Positions 50,783 to 60,600 of a stretch of 64,000 bases of DNA are shown here, piece after piece. Below the pieces are notes generated by a model. That model made no database searches and was not told the origin of the DNA. It saw only the letters and a program-made list of their open reading frames with translations. The position numbers and the translations under genes were made by a program. The DNA comes from an uncultured Roseburia sp. (GTDB lineage: Bacteria > Bacillota > Clostridia > Lachnospirales > Lachnospiraceae): the NCBI GenBank assembly GCA_947649645.1, contig CANSSP010000006.1, forward strand, positions 1 to 64,000, read 5' to 3'. Every line of letters begins with the position of its first letter. Within the stretch, counting starts at the first letter, position 1.

Positions 50783-53134
50783 TTATAGTTTACTGGAAAC
50801 AGCTGCGCTCTGGCTGCCGCCTAATGTAATGCCAGAAACTTTTGTGAAGGCGGCGATTTTGTAATAATATGTTTTGCCGGATTTCAGTTTTTTGTCAGTG
50901 TATCTCGTCTTGGAACTGCCGGATATGGTTGCGCACTTTGTATAATTGCCGTTTTTTGATGTAGAACGGTATACAATATATCCGGATGCGCCGGAAGTCT
51001 TTTTCCAGCTCAGATTGATGCTGTCTTTTCCTTTTTTGGAGGCTTTAAAAGACTTCGGAGCTGCAGGGCTGTCATATCCTGCCATGTTGATTGTGATTTT
51101 GCCTTTGTTCTTTTTTAAGATATTCGATTCTACAGATCCGCTTGCGTTTGCCGTAAGCATAATCGGAACATTTGTGGTCGAAATGGTGTTTTCGATAATG
51201 CTGACTTTTTTTCCGTCAAAAAAGATGCCCGACTGACTGGAGGTCCCGGTCAGCGTATTTTTTTTGATGGTAACCATTTTGTTGCAGGAACCGGTGCTGA
51301 ACTGGATCAGATCGCCTGCGCATTTTGAAATCTTGTTGGAAGAGATTTCAAGTTTGTCTTTCAGACTGGCAACTGTGATGCCATTTCCCTTACAGTTGGT
51401 AATCGTATTACTCTTGATTGCTTTTGCCGAGCTGTTCTCGTAAATCACAATACCATGGTAAGTGCAGGATTTAATTTTATTCTTTTCAATCAGTGTCGCA
51501 CTGGCAGTTCCCTGCAGATTGATTCCATAGCCCTTGGAAGAGGAAATGACATTCCGGCTTATGGAGCTGGCGGAAGAACCCGTATAAATATAGATGCCAT
51601 TGACATTGGGGGATACGATGGTATTGTCGTTGATCTTGTTACCGGTACTCTTGGCAGACAGATAGATACCGCTGCCCTTATTGCTTTTGGTATAATTGAT
51701 TTTGTTTTTTGTCACGGACGATTTTTTTGCGTCAGACAATTCGATGCCGTTGCCTGATGTTTTGACGGTATTGCCCGAAACAGTGGCTCCGCTGATAAAG
51801 TAATCGCCTTTCGGAATTTTGTCTCCATTTCCTTTTATCGCGCTCGCCGCCAGAAAGCCGTTGACAGAGATCGCAGCGGTATCATAGTCCACATACGGGT
51901 CCTGTCCGGAAACAGTGACATTGTTGTTTTTGATCACAATATTCTGGTCAGAGACAGGTCTGACATAGGAATTGGAAGTCTTTGTGGGTATTTTTCCCTG
52001 GCCTGCAAGCGTAGAAGGAAGATAGATTCCGTTCTGACGCAGTGAATCGACTCTGATACCACGCGGGGTGCCGGAGATCGTGTTTCCCGAGATCTCGCAG
52101 TTGATCCAGTTCAGACCCTGGATCGCAGCACTCTTCACTTTGGAAAATTTACATTTTGTAATTTTGATGTTGTCCACCGGATTGTTTAAAACAGCAGTAT
52201 GGCTTCCGACGCCGCGCGGGACGTTTGTGAAGGTACATTGGTCGATTGTGAGGTTCTTGACCGGGAGATCCTCGAAACGGTATCCGGTCATATGACCTTT
52301 TACCAGAACGTCAACCTGAATGGCTTCGTATGTCATGTCTTTGGCGTTTTTCGGCAGCTCCTGATCTTTAAAGGTACACCCTCTGATCGTGACGTCTTTT
52401 GCGCCCGCAATTTCCATGAGGTGACCGTTCTTTACATTTTTAACGGTCTGGTTGATCATGGTAAAATTGGCAGCGTGCGCAACTTTCACGGCTGTGGTGT
52501 TATTTTGGTTTTCATCCCACACACCGCCGTCCAAAGTAATGTTTTTGTAATAATAACCGGATTTGTTGTCCTCGACTTCCCCCACTTTGAGCATATTTGA
52601 CTTACCATTTCTGGGGAGCTTGAAAGTAACGCCGGTCATGGACAGGTAAGTATTGCTGTAGATATAAAGACTATGCTCCAGTGTATAAGTTCCTGCCGGG
52701 ACTACAATTTTGTACGGAGCAGCGTCTGTGGCGTTGTCGCGTGCTTCATCCAGAAGGTCCTGGACAGCACGAAAAGCGCCTCTCGCTGAGATATCGCTTC
52801 TGGATACGTTTAAAACTTTGTATTGTCCGGCTGTCTTGTCAGAGGAAGCTTCGGCTTCTCTGGATGTGTCTGACGCTTCAAGGGAAACTGGATTGTCCTG
52901 TTCAGATCCGGATAACTGCTCCGTAGATTCCGGAAACAGTTGTGTGTTTTCCGTAAGCGCTTTGGTGTCTTCCCTGTAGCCGGTGCTTTCCCCGTCAGAA
53001 AAAGCAGCTTCGCTGGCAGAAAAAAATGCTTCGTCTCCGCTCCCGGCTGCGTACAGCAGAGAGCTGTCTGTAAGAATGACGGCAGCGCACAGGAAACCAG
53101 ACACAGCAATTTTCAGGTATTGCCTGAGTTTCAT
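50783..53134 (-). CDS. Secreted right-handed beta-helix protein with C-terminal fibronectin III domain
   Basis: A 783-residue exported protein. Signal peptide at residues 1-30 (MKLRQYLKIAVSGFLCAAVI, cleavage near LLYAAG). A Ser/Glu-rich linker runs to about 105. Residues about 120-680 are a parallel beta-helix with many turns of the form NxxISGNTIxxxxxGIxx, like pectate-lyase or NosD-type domains. The C-terminal 95 residues form one fibronectin III-like domain (INLSWKKTSGASGYIVYRST, KSGKTYYYKIAAF) that closely resembles the repeats of the autolysin at 57643. It may cleave or bind a glycan, possibly the polymer made next door. The start follows AAAGGAGG. Confidence 0.88.
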   Translation of the reverse strand: MKLRQYLKIAVSGFLCAAVILTDSSLLYAAGSGDEAFFSASEAAFSDGESTGYREDTKALTENTQLFPESTEQLSGSEQDNPVSLEASDTSREAEASSDKTAGQYKVLNVSRSDISARGAFRAVQDLLDEARDNATDAAPYKIVVPAGTYTLEHSLYIYSNTYLSMTGVTFKLPRNGKSNMLKVGEVEDNKSGYYYKNITLDGGVWDENQNNTTAVKVAHAANFTMINQTVKNVKNGHLMEIAGAKDVTIRGCTFKDQELPKNAKDMTYEAIQVDVLVKGHMTGYRFEDLPVKNLTIDQCTFTNVPRGVGSHTAVLNNPVDNIKITKCKFSKVKSAAIQGLNWINCEISGNTISGTPRGIRVDSLRQNGIYLPSTLAGQGKIPTKTSNSYVRPVSDQNIVIKNNNVTVSGQDPYVDYDTAAISVNGFLAASAIKGNGDKIPKGDYFISGATVSGNTVKTSGNGIELSDAKKSSVTKNKINYTKSNKGSGIYLSAKSTGNKINDNTIVSPNVNGIYIYTGSSASSISRNVISSSKGYGINLQGTASATLIEKNKIKSCTYHGIVIYENSSAKAIKSNTITNCKGNGITVASLKDKLEISSNKISKCAGDLIQFSTGSCNKMVTIKKNTLTGTSSQSGIFFDGKKVSIIENTISTTNVPIMLTANASGSVESNILKKNKGKITINMAGYDSPAAPKSFKASKKGKDSINLSWKKTSGASGYIVYRSTSKNGNYTKCATISGSSKTRYTDKKLKSGKTYYYKIAAFTKVSGITLGGSQSAAVSSKL

Positions 53135-53217
53135 ATTACTCCTCCTTTATGTTTGCAGATATTTAAATGTTTGTGCATGACATCTATGTATAAAAAGATG
53201 GATGCAGATACAGATTT

Positions 53218-53246
53218 ATTATATCATAGGCAGATTTGGGTGGCAA
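53218..53246 (-). promoter_or_regulatory. Promoter of the beta-helix gene
   Basis: On the minus strand TTGCCA (53246-53241), a 17-nt spacer and consensus TATAAT (53223-53218), 84 nt before the start codon. Confidence 0.78.
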
Positions 53247-53333
53247 GGAAGGATGAGCGAATTTTTACACTTTACACATCAGTGGAGCCGGAGACAGAAT
53301 GGCTGTTATATACTTAAGGAAAGGAAAAGGAAC

Positions 53334-53362
53334 TTGCAAACAGGCTGGGACAATGATATGAT
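53334..53362 (+). promoter_or_regulatory. Promoter of the ligase-like gene pair
   Basis: TTGCAA (53334-53339), a 17-nt spacer and TATGAT (53357-53362), 54 nt before the start codon. It is divergent from the beta-helix promoter; the space between them holds nothing else I recognise. Confidence 0.75.
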
Positions 53363-53415
53363 AATAGACATTCAGTTAAAGCAGGTTTTGGTATGGAATA
53401 GGCGGGGGAAAGCAT

Positions 53416-55419
53416 ATGGAGAGTCGTCTGATCGGAAAGGTTATCTGGCTTTCTGTAGGATGTATACTGGGATTGATGGCAGCGCTTATGATTGTCAGCG
53501 GGAGTAACAGCCTGAATGAGTTTTATGACGGAGGCAGGGTCTGTGATATAACCCTGGGGATGAGGAGTGCAGAGTTCTATGGAGCGCAATATGATGCAGC
53601 TGAAGAGAAGTTCCAGATCATAGATGAAAATGCATATAAGGTTTTTTCACTGTATGGGATGGAAAGAAACTGGAATTATATTGTTCTTGAGCTGTCAGAG
53701 GTAAACTGTGAGTCTTTTGATGTGGTGTTTGAATATTATAATCAGAAAGGAGAATGTATTTATACAAAAGATGTCAGGCTTCTGGAGGGGGAGAATGTAG
53801 TAGAGACGGATCACATCGGATATGTTATGGTGGTCATCAGAATGTCTGGTCAGACAGGGGCAACGGTTTCGTTTGATAAAGTACAGTTTCGGGAGAAGGC
53901 TGTAGATTTTGAGGATGAGAGATTTCCACTTGTATGGTGCGCAGTCTTTTTGGTGTATCTTATCGTAACCATTGCATTGTCAAAGTTATGCGGAGGCATG
54001 TTAAACCAAATTCCAGACTGGTATGTCGTAATTGGGTTTTTGCAGGGTATTTATATCAGGATGGGGGAAGCCCTTGGAAGAAAAACGCTGCAGATTGGAA
54101 GCAGGGGGAAAAGCAGGATACGGACATGCATATTTTTGTTTTTGATTCTGTATATGCAGGTGATCACAGATCTGCATTTGTACGAGTCGGATCAGTATTA
54201 TAAAATACAGATGCTGGTGTGTTCGCTGGCGGTTGTTGTCATAGGGATTTTGTGTTATGAAAAGAAGCTGGTACATGTCGATTGGAGAAATCCGCTTGTG
54301 TGGTCATGGCTGATTTTATGGATTATGGCCTGTGTGTCTGATTTCTTTGTGGCAAAAAGATATTCTTTTCTGGGATATATCATGCTGGCTGCGATTGGTT
54401 TTTTTATTTTTATGTGGAATAATATGGAGCAGAAAGAGTGTATTGTCCACGAATTTATATCGGCGATTCTGATCAGTTTTATATTTACATCGGCATTTTG
54501 TTTTCTGTGCAGACCGTGGCAGGAAGGAATGCGCTACCTCGGATCTTATTACAATCCCGGAATGTATGCGATGTACGCGCTGTATGTCTGGATTGCGTTC
54601 TGGGGGGATATCGATGAGAAAATCGGCAGAGATAAGTTGCCGCCTTTTATCTTTCTGGAGATCGTGGGGGCCGTGTCTGCCGGTCTGATGGTGTGGCTGA
54701 CGCAGTCTGCGTCGGGTGTTATTCCGGCATTCCTCGCAATGGCTGTTTTTGTTTTCAGACAGTTTTTTTTATCCGGTCTGACGACTGCGAGGAAAAAGAG
54801 AGCGCTGCTTATCCTGGCTTTTACGATGGTGATTGCGCTGCCTGTCGCAAAGATCGAAACCTGGGGGCTGACGTATCTGCCCGCAGTATTCGGAACGGAG
54901 ATCAGAATGCAGGATGACGTGGTAATCTCTTCGTCACAGATGTTTCCGGAACCGACGCATGTATATGCAGCAGAGGCCGGTGATACGGAGAAAAAAGGGG
55001 TGATGAATAACCGTATCATTCAGAAACTGTTTGGAAAACAGTCCTTTGAAAAATTTACTTCCAGAAGAAATCTGTATTGGGCAGGATATGTGAGGGAACT
55101 GAATCTGCTTGGGAACAGAAACAAGGTGAATTTGTGGGGAGTCAACCGCTGGCCGCATAATGGGTTTATTGCCATTATGTACCGGTATGGAATCTTTGCG
55201 GGCATTCCATATACGATTATGGTTTTTGCAAATCTTTTCTTTGCATGGAAATATATGATCACACAAAAAAACAGGTATGGATATTTTTTGTTTACAGGAA
55301 TGCTGGCCGCGCTGGTTCTGATTCTGATGGAAAATCTGGAGCTGCCATTTTTGTTTTTGTGCTGGCCTAATATGTATCTGATGATGGGGACTTATTTTGC
55401 GCAGGAAGAAAAGGATTAG
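53416..55419 (+). CDS. O-antigen ligase/polymerase-like membrane protein (first of tandem pair)
   Basis: A 667-residue protein. One N-terminal helix (about 8-28) is followed by an outer beta-rich domain (about 30-165, WNYIVLELSEVNCESFDVVF) and then about ten membrane helices. The outer loop near residues 490-590 ends in NRWPHNGFIAIMYRYGIFAG, matching the His-Asn motif of the Wzy/WaaL family before the last helices; YLGSYYNPGMYAMYALY also fits. Such proteins ligate or polymerise lipid-linked glycans outside the membrane. The outer N-terminal domain is an addition to the usual core. The start follows GGGGGAAAG. Confidence 0.8.
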   Translation: MESRLIGKVIWLSVGCILGLMAALMIVSGSNSLNEFYDGGRVCDITLGMRSAEFYGAQYDAAEEKFQIIDENAYKVFSLYGMERNWNYIVLELSEVNCESFDVVFEYYNQKGECIYTKDVRLLEGENVVETDHIGYVMVVIRMSGQTGATVSFDKVQFREKAVDFEDERFPLVWCAVFLVYLIVTIALSKLCGGMLNQIPDWYVVIGFLQGIYIRMGEALGRKTLQIGSRGKSRIRTCIFLFLILYMQVITDLHLYESDQYYKIQMLVCSLAVVVIGILCYEKKLVHVDWRNPLVWSWLILWIMACVSDFFVAKRYSFLGYIMLAAIGFFIFMWNNMEQKECIVHEFISAILISFIFTSAFCFLCRPWQEGMRYLGSYYNPGMYAMYALYVWIAFWGDIDEKIGRDKLPPFIFLEIVGAVSAGLMVWLTQSASGVIPAFLAMAVFVFRQFFLSGLTTARKKRALLILAFTMVIALPVAKIETWGLTYLPAVFGTEIRMQDDVVISSSQMFPEPTHVYAAEAGDTEKKGVMNNRIIQKLFGKQSFEKFTSRRNLYWAGYVRELNLLGNRNKVNLWGVNRWPHNGFIAIMYRYGIFAGIPYTIMVFANLFFAWKYMITQKNRYGYFLFTGMLAALVLILMENLELPFLFLCWPNMYLMMGTYFAQEEKD

Positions 55420-55420
55420 T

Positions 55421-57436
55421 ATGGGTAGATTTAAGCGAGTGACGGTTCTGCTGGCAGGAATTTTGTGTGGCATTATGGCCGGGCTGATGTATCTGGGCGG
55501 ATCAGTATCTGTATCTTCTTTTCTAAAGGAGGGTATGGTTTATGATTTTTCACGGAGCAGCCTGACTGCGTCCGGTAATACATGGGTATATGATGAGGAA
55601 AACAAGTCTTTTACGCTGGTGTCGGATAAGGCGGTCAAACGATTTGCGCTCGACGGAGAAAGCAGTGGATGGAGATATCTTTATCTCACCATTGACAGGC
55701 TGAGTGTGCAGGAACTGCCTGCGGAGCTGCGCTATTATAACAATGATTATGAGGTGTTGTTTTCACAGGAGGTGACGCTGGTTTCGGGAGAAAACGTGAT
55801 CCTGCTTAATCCGGAGCTGCAGCCAGTCCATATCGGGTTATATGTGAAAAAGCAAAAGGGAGTAACTATTTCGCTTTTGTCCATGCAGATGCGTGAGAAA
55901 GAACGCACGGATTATGCAGTCGGCGAATTTCTGGCAGTGGCAGCGGCTGTATTCCTGTTGTTCCTGATTTTGTGGACACTGATAGAGAGAGCACGGCGAA
56001 GACATCCCCGGATACATTGTTTTATTTTGCCGGGAGCGCTGACGGAGTATCTTTTTCTGCAGCTTGCCAGGGTTACGGGAAATATGGCCGGTGGAAGGAT
56101 GGAGAGGACAAACCGGCGGTCTGTACAGACGCTGCTGTTTAGTCTGTTGTTTTTCTGGCTTATTTTTACGAATGTTGTTGGATGGGGCGCAGACCCGCAG
56201 ATGTACCGTTATCAGGTATTGGGCAGTATGGTTCTGTTGTTTGCTGCGGGCGGATTCTGTCTGGGAAGAGATTCCAGGGACGTAAGATGGAATTCGCCGG
56301 TTGCCATTTTCTGGGTGCTGTTCTGGGTTGGGACGATGATATCTGATTTTTTTGCGGGAGGGAAGTTTCATTTTTATGGATATGGGATGCTTCTTGCCGG
56401 TGGTTTTTTTATTTATCAGTGGAACCGGATGGAAAAACCACAGCAGATGTTTGAAATCTGGAGCGATGCACTGGAAATTGTGTTTTTTCTTTCCATGCTG
56501 TTTTGTCTTTTGTTTCGTCCGAAACTCCTTGCCGTGCAATATAATGGTGTATTTTTAAATCCACAGGAAAACGCAATGTTTGCATTGCTTCTTTTTGTTA
56601 CGTTTGCTGTCGATTTAGAAAGACAGATGAAAAAAAACAGGAAAGGGATAAAAGTTTTTTTGTGTTTTTCCGGAATGGCGCTGGCAGTATATATGGTGCT
56701 TCGGGCAGAAGATAAGATGGGATATGTTGTGGCAGTGATTTCAGGTATGGCCTTACTCATCAGGGCTGTTATAGAACATGATGTCTATATCGGCTGGGTC
56801 AGGGAGAATACAGCCGCATTTGCCGGGGCGGTTTTCGTGTCTGTGATGGTTTCGGCGGGATTTCATATGGGGATTAATGTGGTTCCGGATATGTTGGGGA
56901 CATCCCTGGAATACAAAAGAGACATGAGGTTATCTGCCGAGTCAGAAGAAATTCTGGCCGGTCTTGCAGCCGTCAGTCCCGATTATGTGAAGAATATTGT
57001 GACAGAGACGGACGGCCCGGACGCCAGGATAGTCCGCATGGCCTATGTGCGTGAGCTGAGTCTTTTTGGAAACGGAGGTGAGGTCAGGGTATCCGGAAAA
57101 GCGGTATCCGCTGATAACGGGTATCTTTTCATGGCGTATCGCTATGGGATTTTTATTCTGGTACCGTTGCTGATGTATCAGATTGCAGTATTGCACACAG
57201 GGATTTCAGGGATTTTATCTGCGAGGAAAGAAGGAAGAGAAAAACTGTGGATTTTCGGAGTTATGGTGAGTTATGTTGTTTTTTTGGTTAAGGGAAATGT
57301 GCAGCTTCGTTTTGCCCATCCGTTGTGGATGTGCGTTTATCTTGGGAGTGGATTCTGGTTTACAGACAATGATATCTCCGATTGCATTGAGACAGATGAA
57401 GGGAGGAAGAAAGAAGTTAAAGAAGAAAAAGAGTAA
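55421..57436 (+). CDS. O-antigen ligase-like membrane protein, paralog with altered motif
   Basis: A 671-residue protein with the same layout as its upstream neighbour: N-terminal helix, outer beta-rich domain (WRYLYLTIDRLSVQELPAEL), about ten helices, and parallel motifs (WNRMEKP against MWNNMEQKE; AYVRELSLFG against GYVRELNLLG). At the His-Asn site it reads VSADNGYLFMAYRYGIF, with Asp in place of His. The catalytic role may be altered or lost. It starts one base after the upstream stop codon, with AAGGA in the preceding gene, so the two are coupled and arose by tandem duplication followed by strong divergence. Confidence 0.78.
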   Translation: MGRFKRVTVLLAGILCGIMAGLMYLGGSVSVSSFLKEGMVYDFSRSSLTASGNTWVYDEENKSFTLVSDKAVKRFALDGESSGWRYLYLTIDRLSVQELPAELRYYNNDYEVLFSQEVTLVSGENVILLNPELQPVHIGLYVKKQKGVTISLLSMQMREKERTDYAVGEFLAVAAAVFLLFLILWTLIERARRRHPRIHCFILPGALTEYLFLQLARVTGNMAGGRMERTNRRSVQTLLFSLLFFWLIFTNVVGWGADPQMYRYQVLGSMVLLFAAGGFCLGRDSRDVRWNSPVAIFWVLFWVGTMISDFFAGGKFHFYGYGMLLAGGFFIYQWNRMEKPQQMFEIWSDALEIVFFLSMLFCLLFRPKLLAVQYNGVFLNPQENAMFALLLFVTFAVDLERQMKKNRKGIKVFLCFSGMALAVYMVLRAEDKMGYVVAVISGMALLIRAVIEHDVYIGWVRENTAAFAGAVFVSVMVSAGFHMGINVVPDMLGTSLEYKRDMRLSAESEEILAGLAAVSPDYVKNIVTETDGPDARIVRMAYVRELSLFGNGGEVRVSGKAVSADNGYLFMAYRYGIFILVPLLMYQIAVLHTGISGILSARKEGREKLWIFGVMVSYVVFLVKGNVQLRFAHPLWMCVYLGSGFWFTDNDISDCIETDEGRKKEVKEEKE

Positions 57437-57445
57437 ATTTCTGCA

Positions 57446-57471
57446 AGCCCGCTTGTTAAAGCGGGTTTTTT
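57446..57471 (+). terminator. Intrinsic terminator after the ligase-like pair
   Basis: CCCGCTT / AAGCGGG with loop GTTA, followed by six T. The next 170 bases to 57642 hold a possible -10 box TAGAAT (57590-57595) and no gene. Confidence 0.9.
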
Positions 57472-57642
57472 CATTTTTAAGAGAAACTTAATTGAATTTT
57501 AATGATTGTGATGATACGATGTTTTCCAGGCGATTCAGATCCGTCTTTTCTGGCAGTGATTTACAGTGTTCTGTGTAGAAAAGCTGTGCTAGAATAAGGC
57601 GGAAAAAACGTAATAAACCATCATGAGAGGAAAGGAAGGATA

Positions 57643-60600
57643 ATGAAGAAACGGATATTGACAGCGCTGCTGGCTCTGTGCGTGGCGTTTACGTCGGTTC
57701 CTGTGGATTTCCATCTGCATGCAGAGGAACAGGCGGCGTATTCCCAGAGCGAGACAGAAGAAAGTACAGAGGAGGAAGAAGGGACGGAGCGGACCGGAGA
57801 GACAGAGGAGCCCGCAGAAGAGCCGTTTTCCGGAACAGAGCAGCCAGGGGCTGCAGAAGAGACAGATGAAAATACACAGATACAGCCCGATGTGGAGCAG
57901 CCATCGGAATCGGAAGGAGAAACCGGGGAGACTCCGGAAGCTGTTTCTGGTACAGAGGGTATAGAGGTTCCGGAAAACACAGAAGATGCAAAAGAGTGGG
58001 GAACTGTCGAAGAACCGGAGATTCCGGAGGAGACGGAAAAGCCGGAAGAGACAACAGAAGAAGAAAAACCGGAAAGCACTGAAGGAACGGAGATTCCGGA
58101 AGAGGCAGAAAAACCAGAAGAGCCGGAAGAAACAGAAAAACCGGATAAAGCTGATAATACGGAAATTCCGGGGAAGCCCGAAAAACCGGAAAAAAATGTG
58201 ACAGAGGAAATGGACCGGCAGGATGACGGAGATGAAGAAGCGTCAAAGATACCGGTCGGTTACCTGATGGTTGAGTCCGAGGATATCACAACGCCCGGAA
58301 CGCAGAATATCGTGGCAGGCCTGGGAGAAAAGGGAAAGATACCGGAGCAGGTAAAACTGCATTATCGGAACAGGACGACCGGACGGGAGTATGAAGCGTC
58401 TTCGTCCGCCAGCGCCGAAGATATGTTTCTTTTTTCACTGGATTTTGCGGACAAGAGTTCTGGCGGGATCTATGAGCTGACGGAGATTTCGTATGTTCTT
58501 GACGGAAAAGAGGGAAGACTTTCTCTGAAAGAGGAAGGATTTGATATCCGGTTTGGTGTGAATGCGCAGGCAGGTGCGCAGCCGGATGCGAAGATCTTTG
58601 ACGTGGAGGCGGCGGAAGCGGCACAGGCGGAGCTGGATGCGAGTGTGATTACGCTCGACGGGCAGGGTAATGTCATATCCGAGACAAAAGTGGAAGATGT
58701 TCTCGGCAGCGGCTGGAACGGCCGGCTGAATGCGCGGGCGGATTTCAAAGGAGCGAACAGTCCGCTGAAAGTAGTGCTGGACCCGGGGCACGACAGTACG
58801 CATGCGGGAGCGCGATATAACAACAGTGCCGAAGAAACGCTGGTATTAAAGATTGCAAAATTCTGCCGGGATGAATTAAAGACTTATGGCGGCGTCGAGG
58901 TGTATATGGTGCGTGAAGGGGAGAACTGTCCTTATGGCCTGCCTGCCGGATCGTCCGTTACCTGTAATGCAAACCGCGTGGAGTATGCAAAAAGCGTGGG
59001 CGCCAACGTATATGTCAGTTTTCATCTGAATGCGAGTACGAGCAGCAGCGCCAACGGAGTCGGAGTTTATTACCCGAACAGCAATTACCGTCCGGATCTC
59101 GGGGAGGTGGGGAAAGGACTCGCGTGGCAGATATTTCAGAAGCTGCGGGAACTGGGACTCTCTCAGTGGGCCGACGGTATTCTGATCCGTGATGCAAACT
59201 ATGACAAATATCCGGACGGCTCCACGGCAGATTACCTTGGGGTGATCCGCAGATGTAAAGAAGCAGGGATTCCGGCTGTTCTGATCGAGCATGCATTTTT
59301 AAGCGGAACGTCGGATTACAATAATTTCTTAAGCACGGACGACGGGTTAAAGAAGCTTGGCGTTGCAGATGCGACGGCGATCGCAGAGTATTATGGATTG
59401 AAAAAAGGAGCGGCGTCGGCTCCTGTGATCAGTTATGCGCGGTCACAGTCTGATGGAACACTCGAATTAAAGTGGAATGCACTTGAAAATGTTTCTTATT
59501 ATGAGGTATACCGCAATACAAGCAATACGCCGGATTATACAAAGCTTTCCAACGTCACGGAAGGAACGGCTTACACGGATGACAGTGCCAAAGCCGGAAA
59601 AAAATATTATTACATTGTGCGCGCCGTATTTAAAGACGGAAAACAGGGAGAGTATTCCCAGCCCGTCACAGGACGTGTTTTAAAGAGCGTTGCGCTCTCC
59701 TATGTAAAGACAACCGGAAGCAAAAAACTGACGCTCGCGTGGGAAGGCGTGACAGGAGCGGAGGGATACCGGATCTTAAGGAAAGACGGTTCCGACGGAA
59801 AGTATAAAGAGATGGAGAGAGTGTCCGCCGATAAGAAAAGTTATACGGACAGCGTGCCTTCCAATAATAAAGAATACAGTTACATGGTGCAGGCTTACCA
59901 CACAAGCGGCGGCGGAGAGGGAAGAGGCATTTCTTCGGAGGAAATGAGCGCAAGGTCGATTGCGAAGGCGGAGATTACTTCTGTAAAGGCGGAAGATGAA
60001 GACGCACTTGTCGTAACCTGGAAAAAGGTTGGGGGTGCACAGGGGTATTATATCTCGAGAAGCACAAGTGAGAACGGGACTTACAAACGGATTAAAACGG
60101 TGAAATCCGGCAGTACGACCAGCTATAAAGATAAAGATGCGAAAATGGGTCAGACGTATTACTATAAGGTAGAGGCATACCGGAAGGATAACGGACAGAC
60201 CGGAAAAAGCGGCGCATCAAAGGCAGTCAGCGGACGGCTTTCCGCCGCGCCAAAGATCAGCTATGTGATTTCCAAAAACAGCAAAACGATTGAGATTGGC
60301 TGGGGAAAGAAGAGCGGGGTCTGGGGGTATCGTATTTCCAGAAGCACCTCGTCCAAGGGAAATTATCAGGTTTTAAAAACGGTCAAGGGAAAAAGCACGA
60401 CAACCTACAAGGATACAAAAGTATCCGCCGGGAAAAAGTATTACTATAAAGTCGAGGCAGTCTACAATAACGACGGGAACAGGACATACAGCGACGCGTC
60501 TGCGGCAAAATCGGGGATGGCGCTCGCAAAAACGACGATCACTTCGGTGAAAGCTTCGGACAGCCGGACGCTGACTTTGAAGTGGAAAAAAGTAGAAGGG

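Noticed and set aside
51455-52600. Plus-strand open readings inside the beta-helix gene
   Set aside because: They overlap the minus-strand beta-helix gene, whose signal peptide, repeats and Fn3 domain are convincing; the plus readings have no ribosome sites.
58050-58200. Repetitive GAAGAGACAGAAAAACCGGAA-like DNA as a possible repeat array
   Set aside because: It encodes the Pro/Glu/Thr-rich linker of the autolysin in frame with imperfect codon repeats; it is protein low complexity, not a CRISPR or DNA element.
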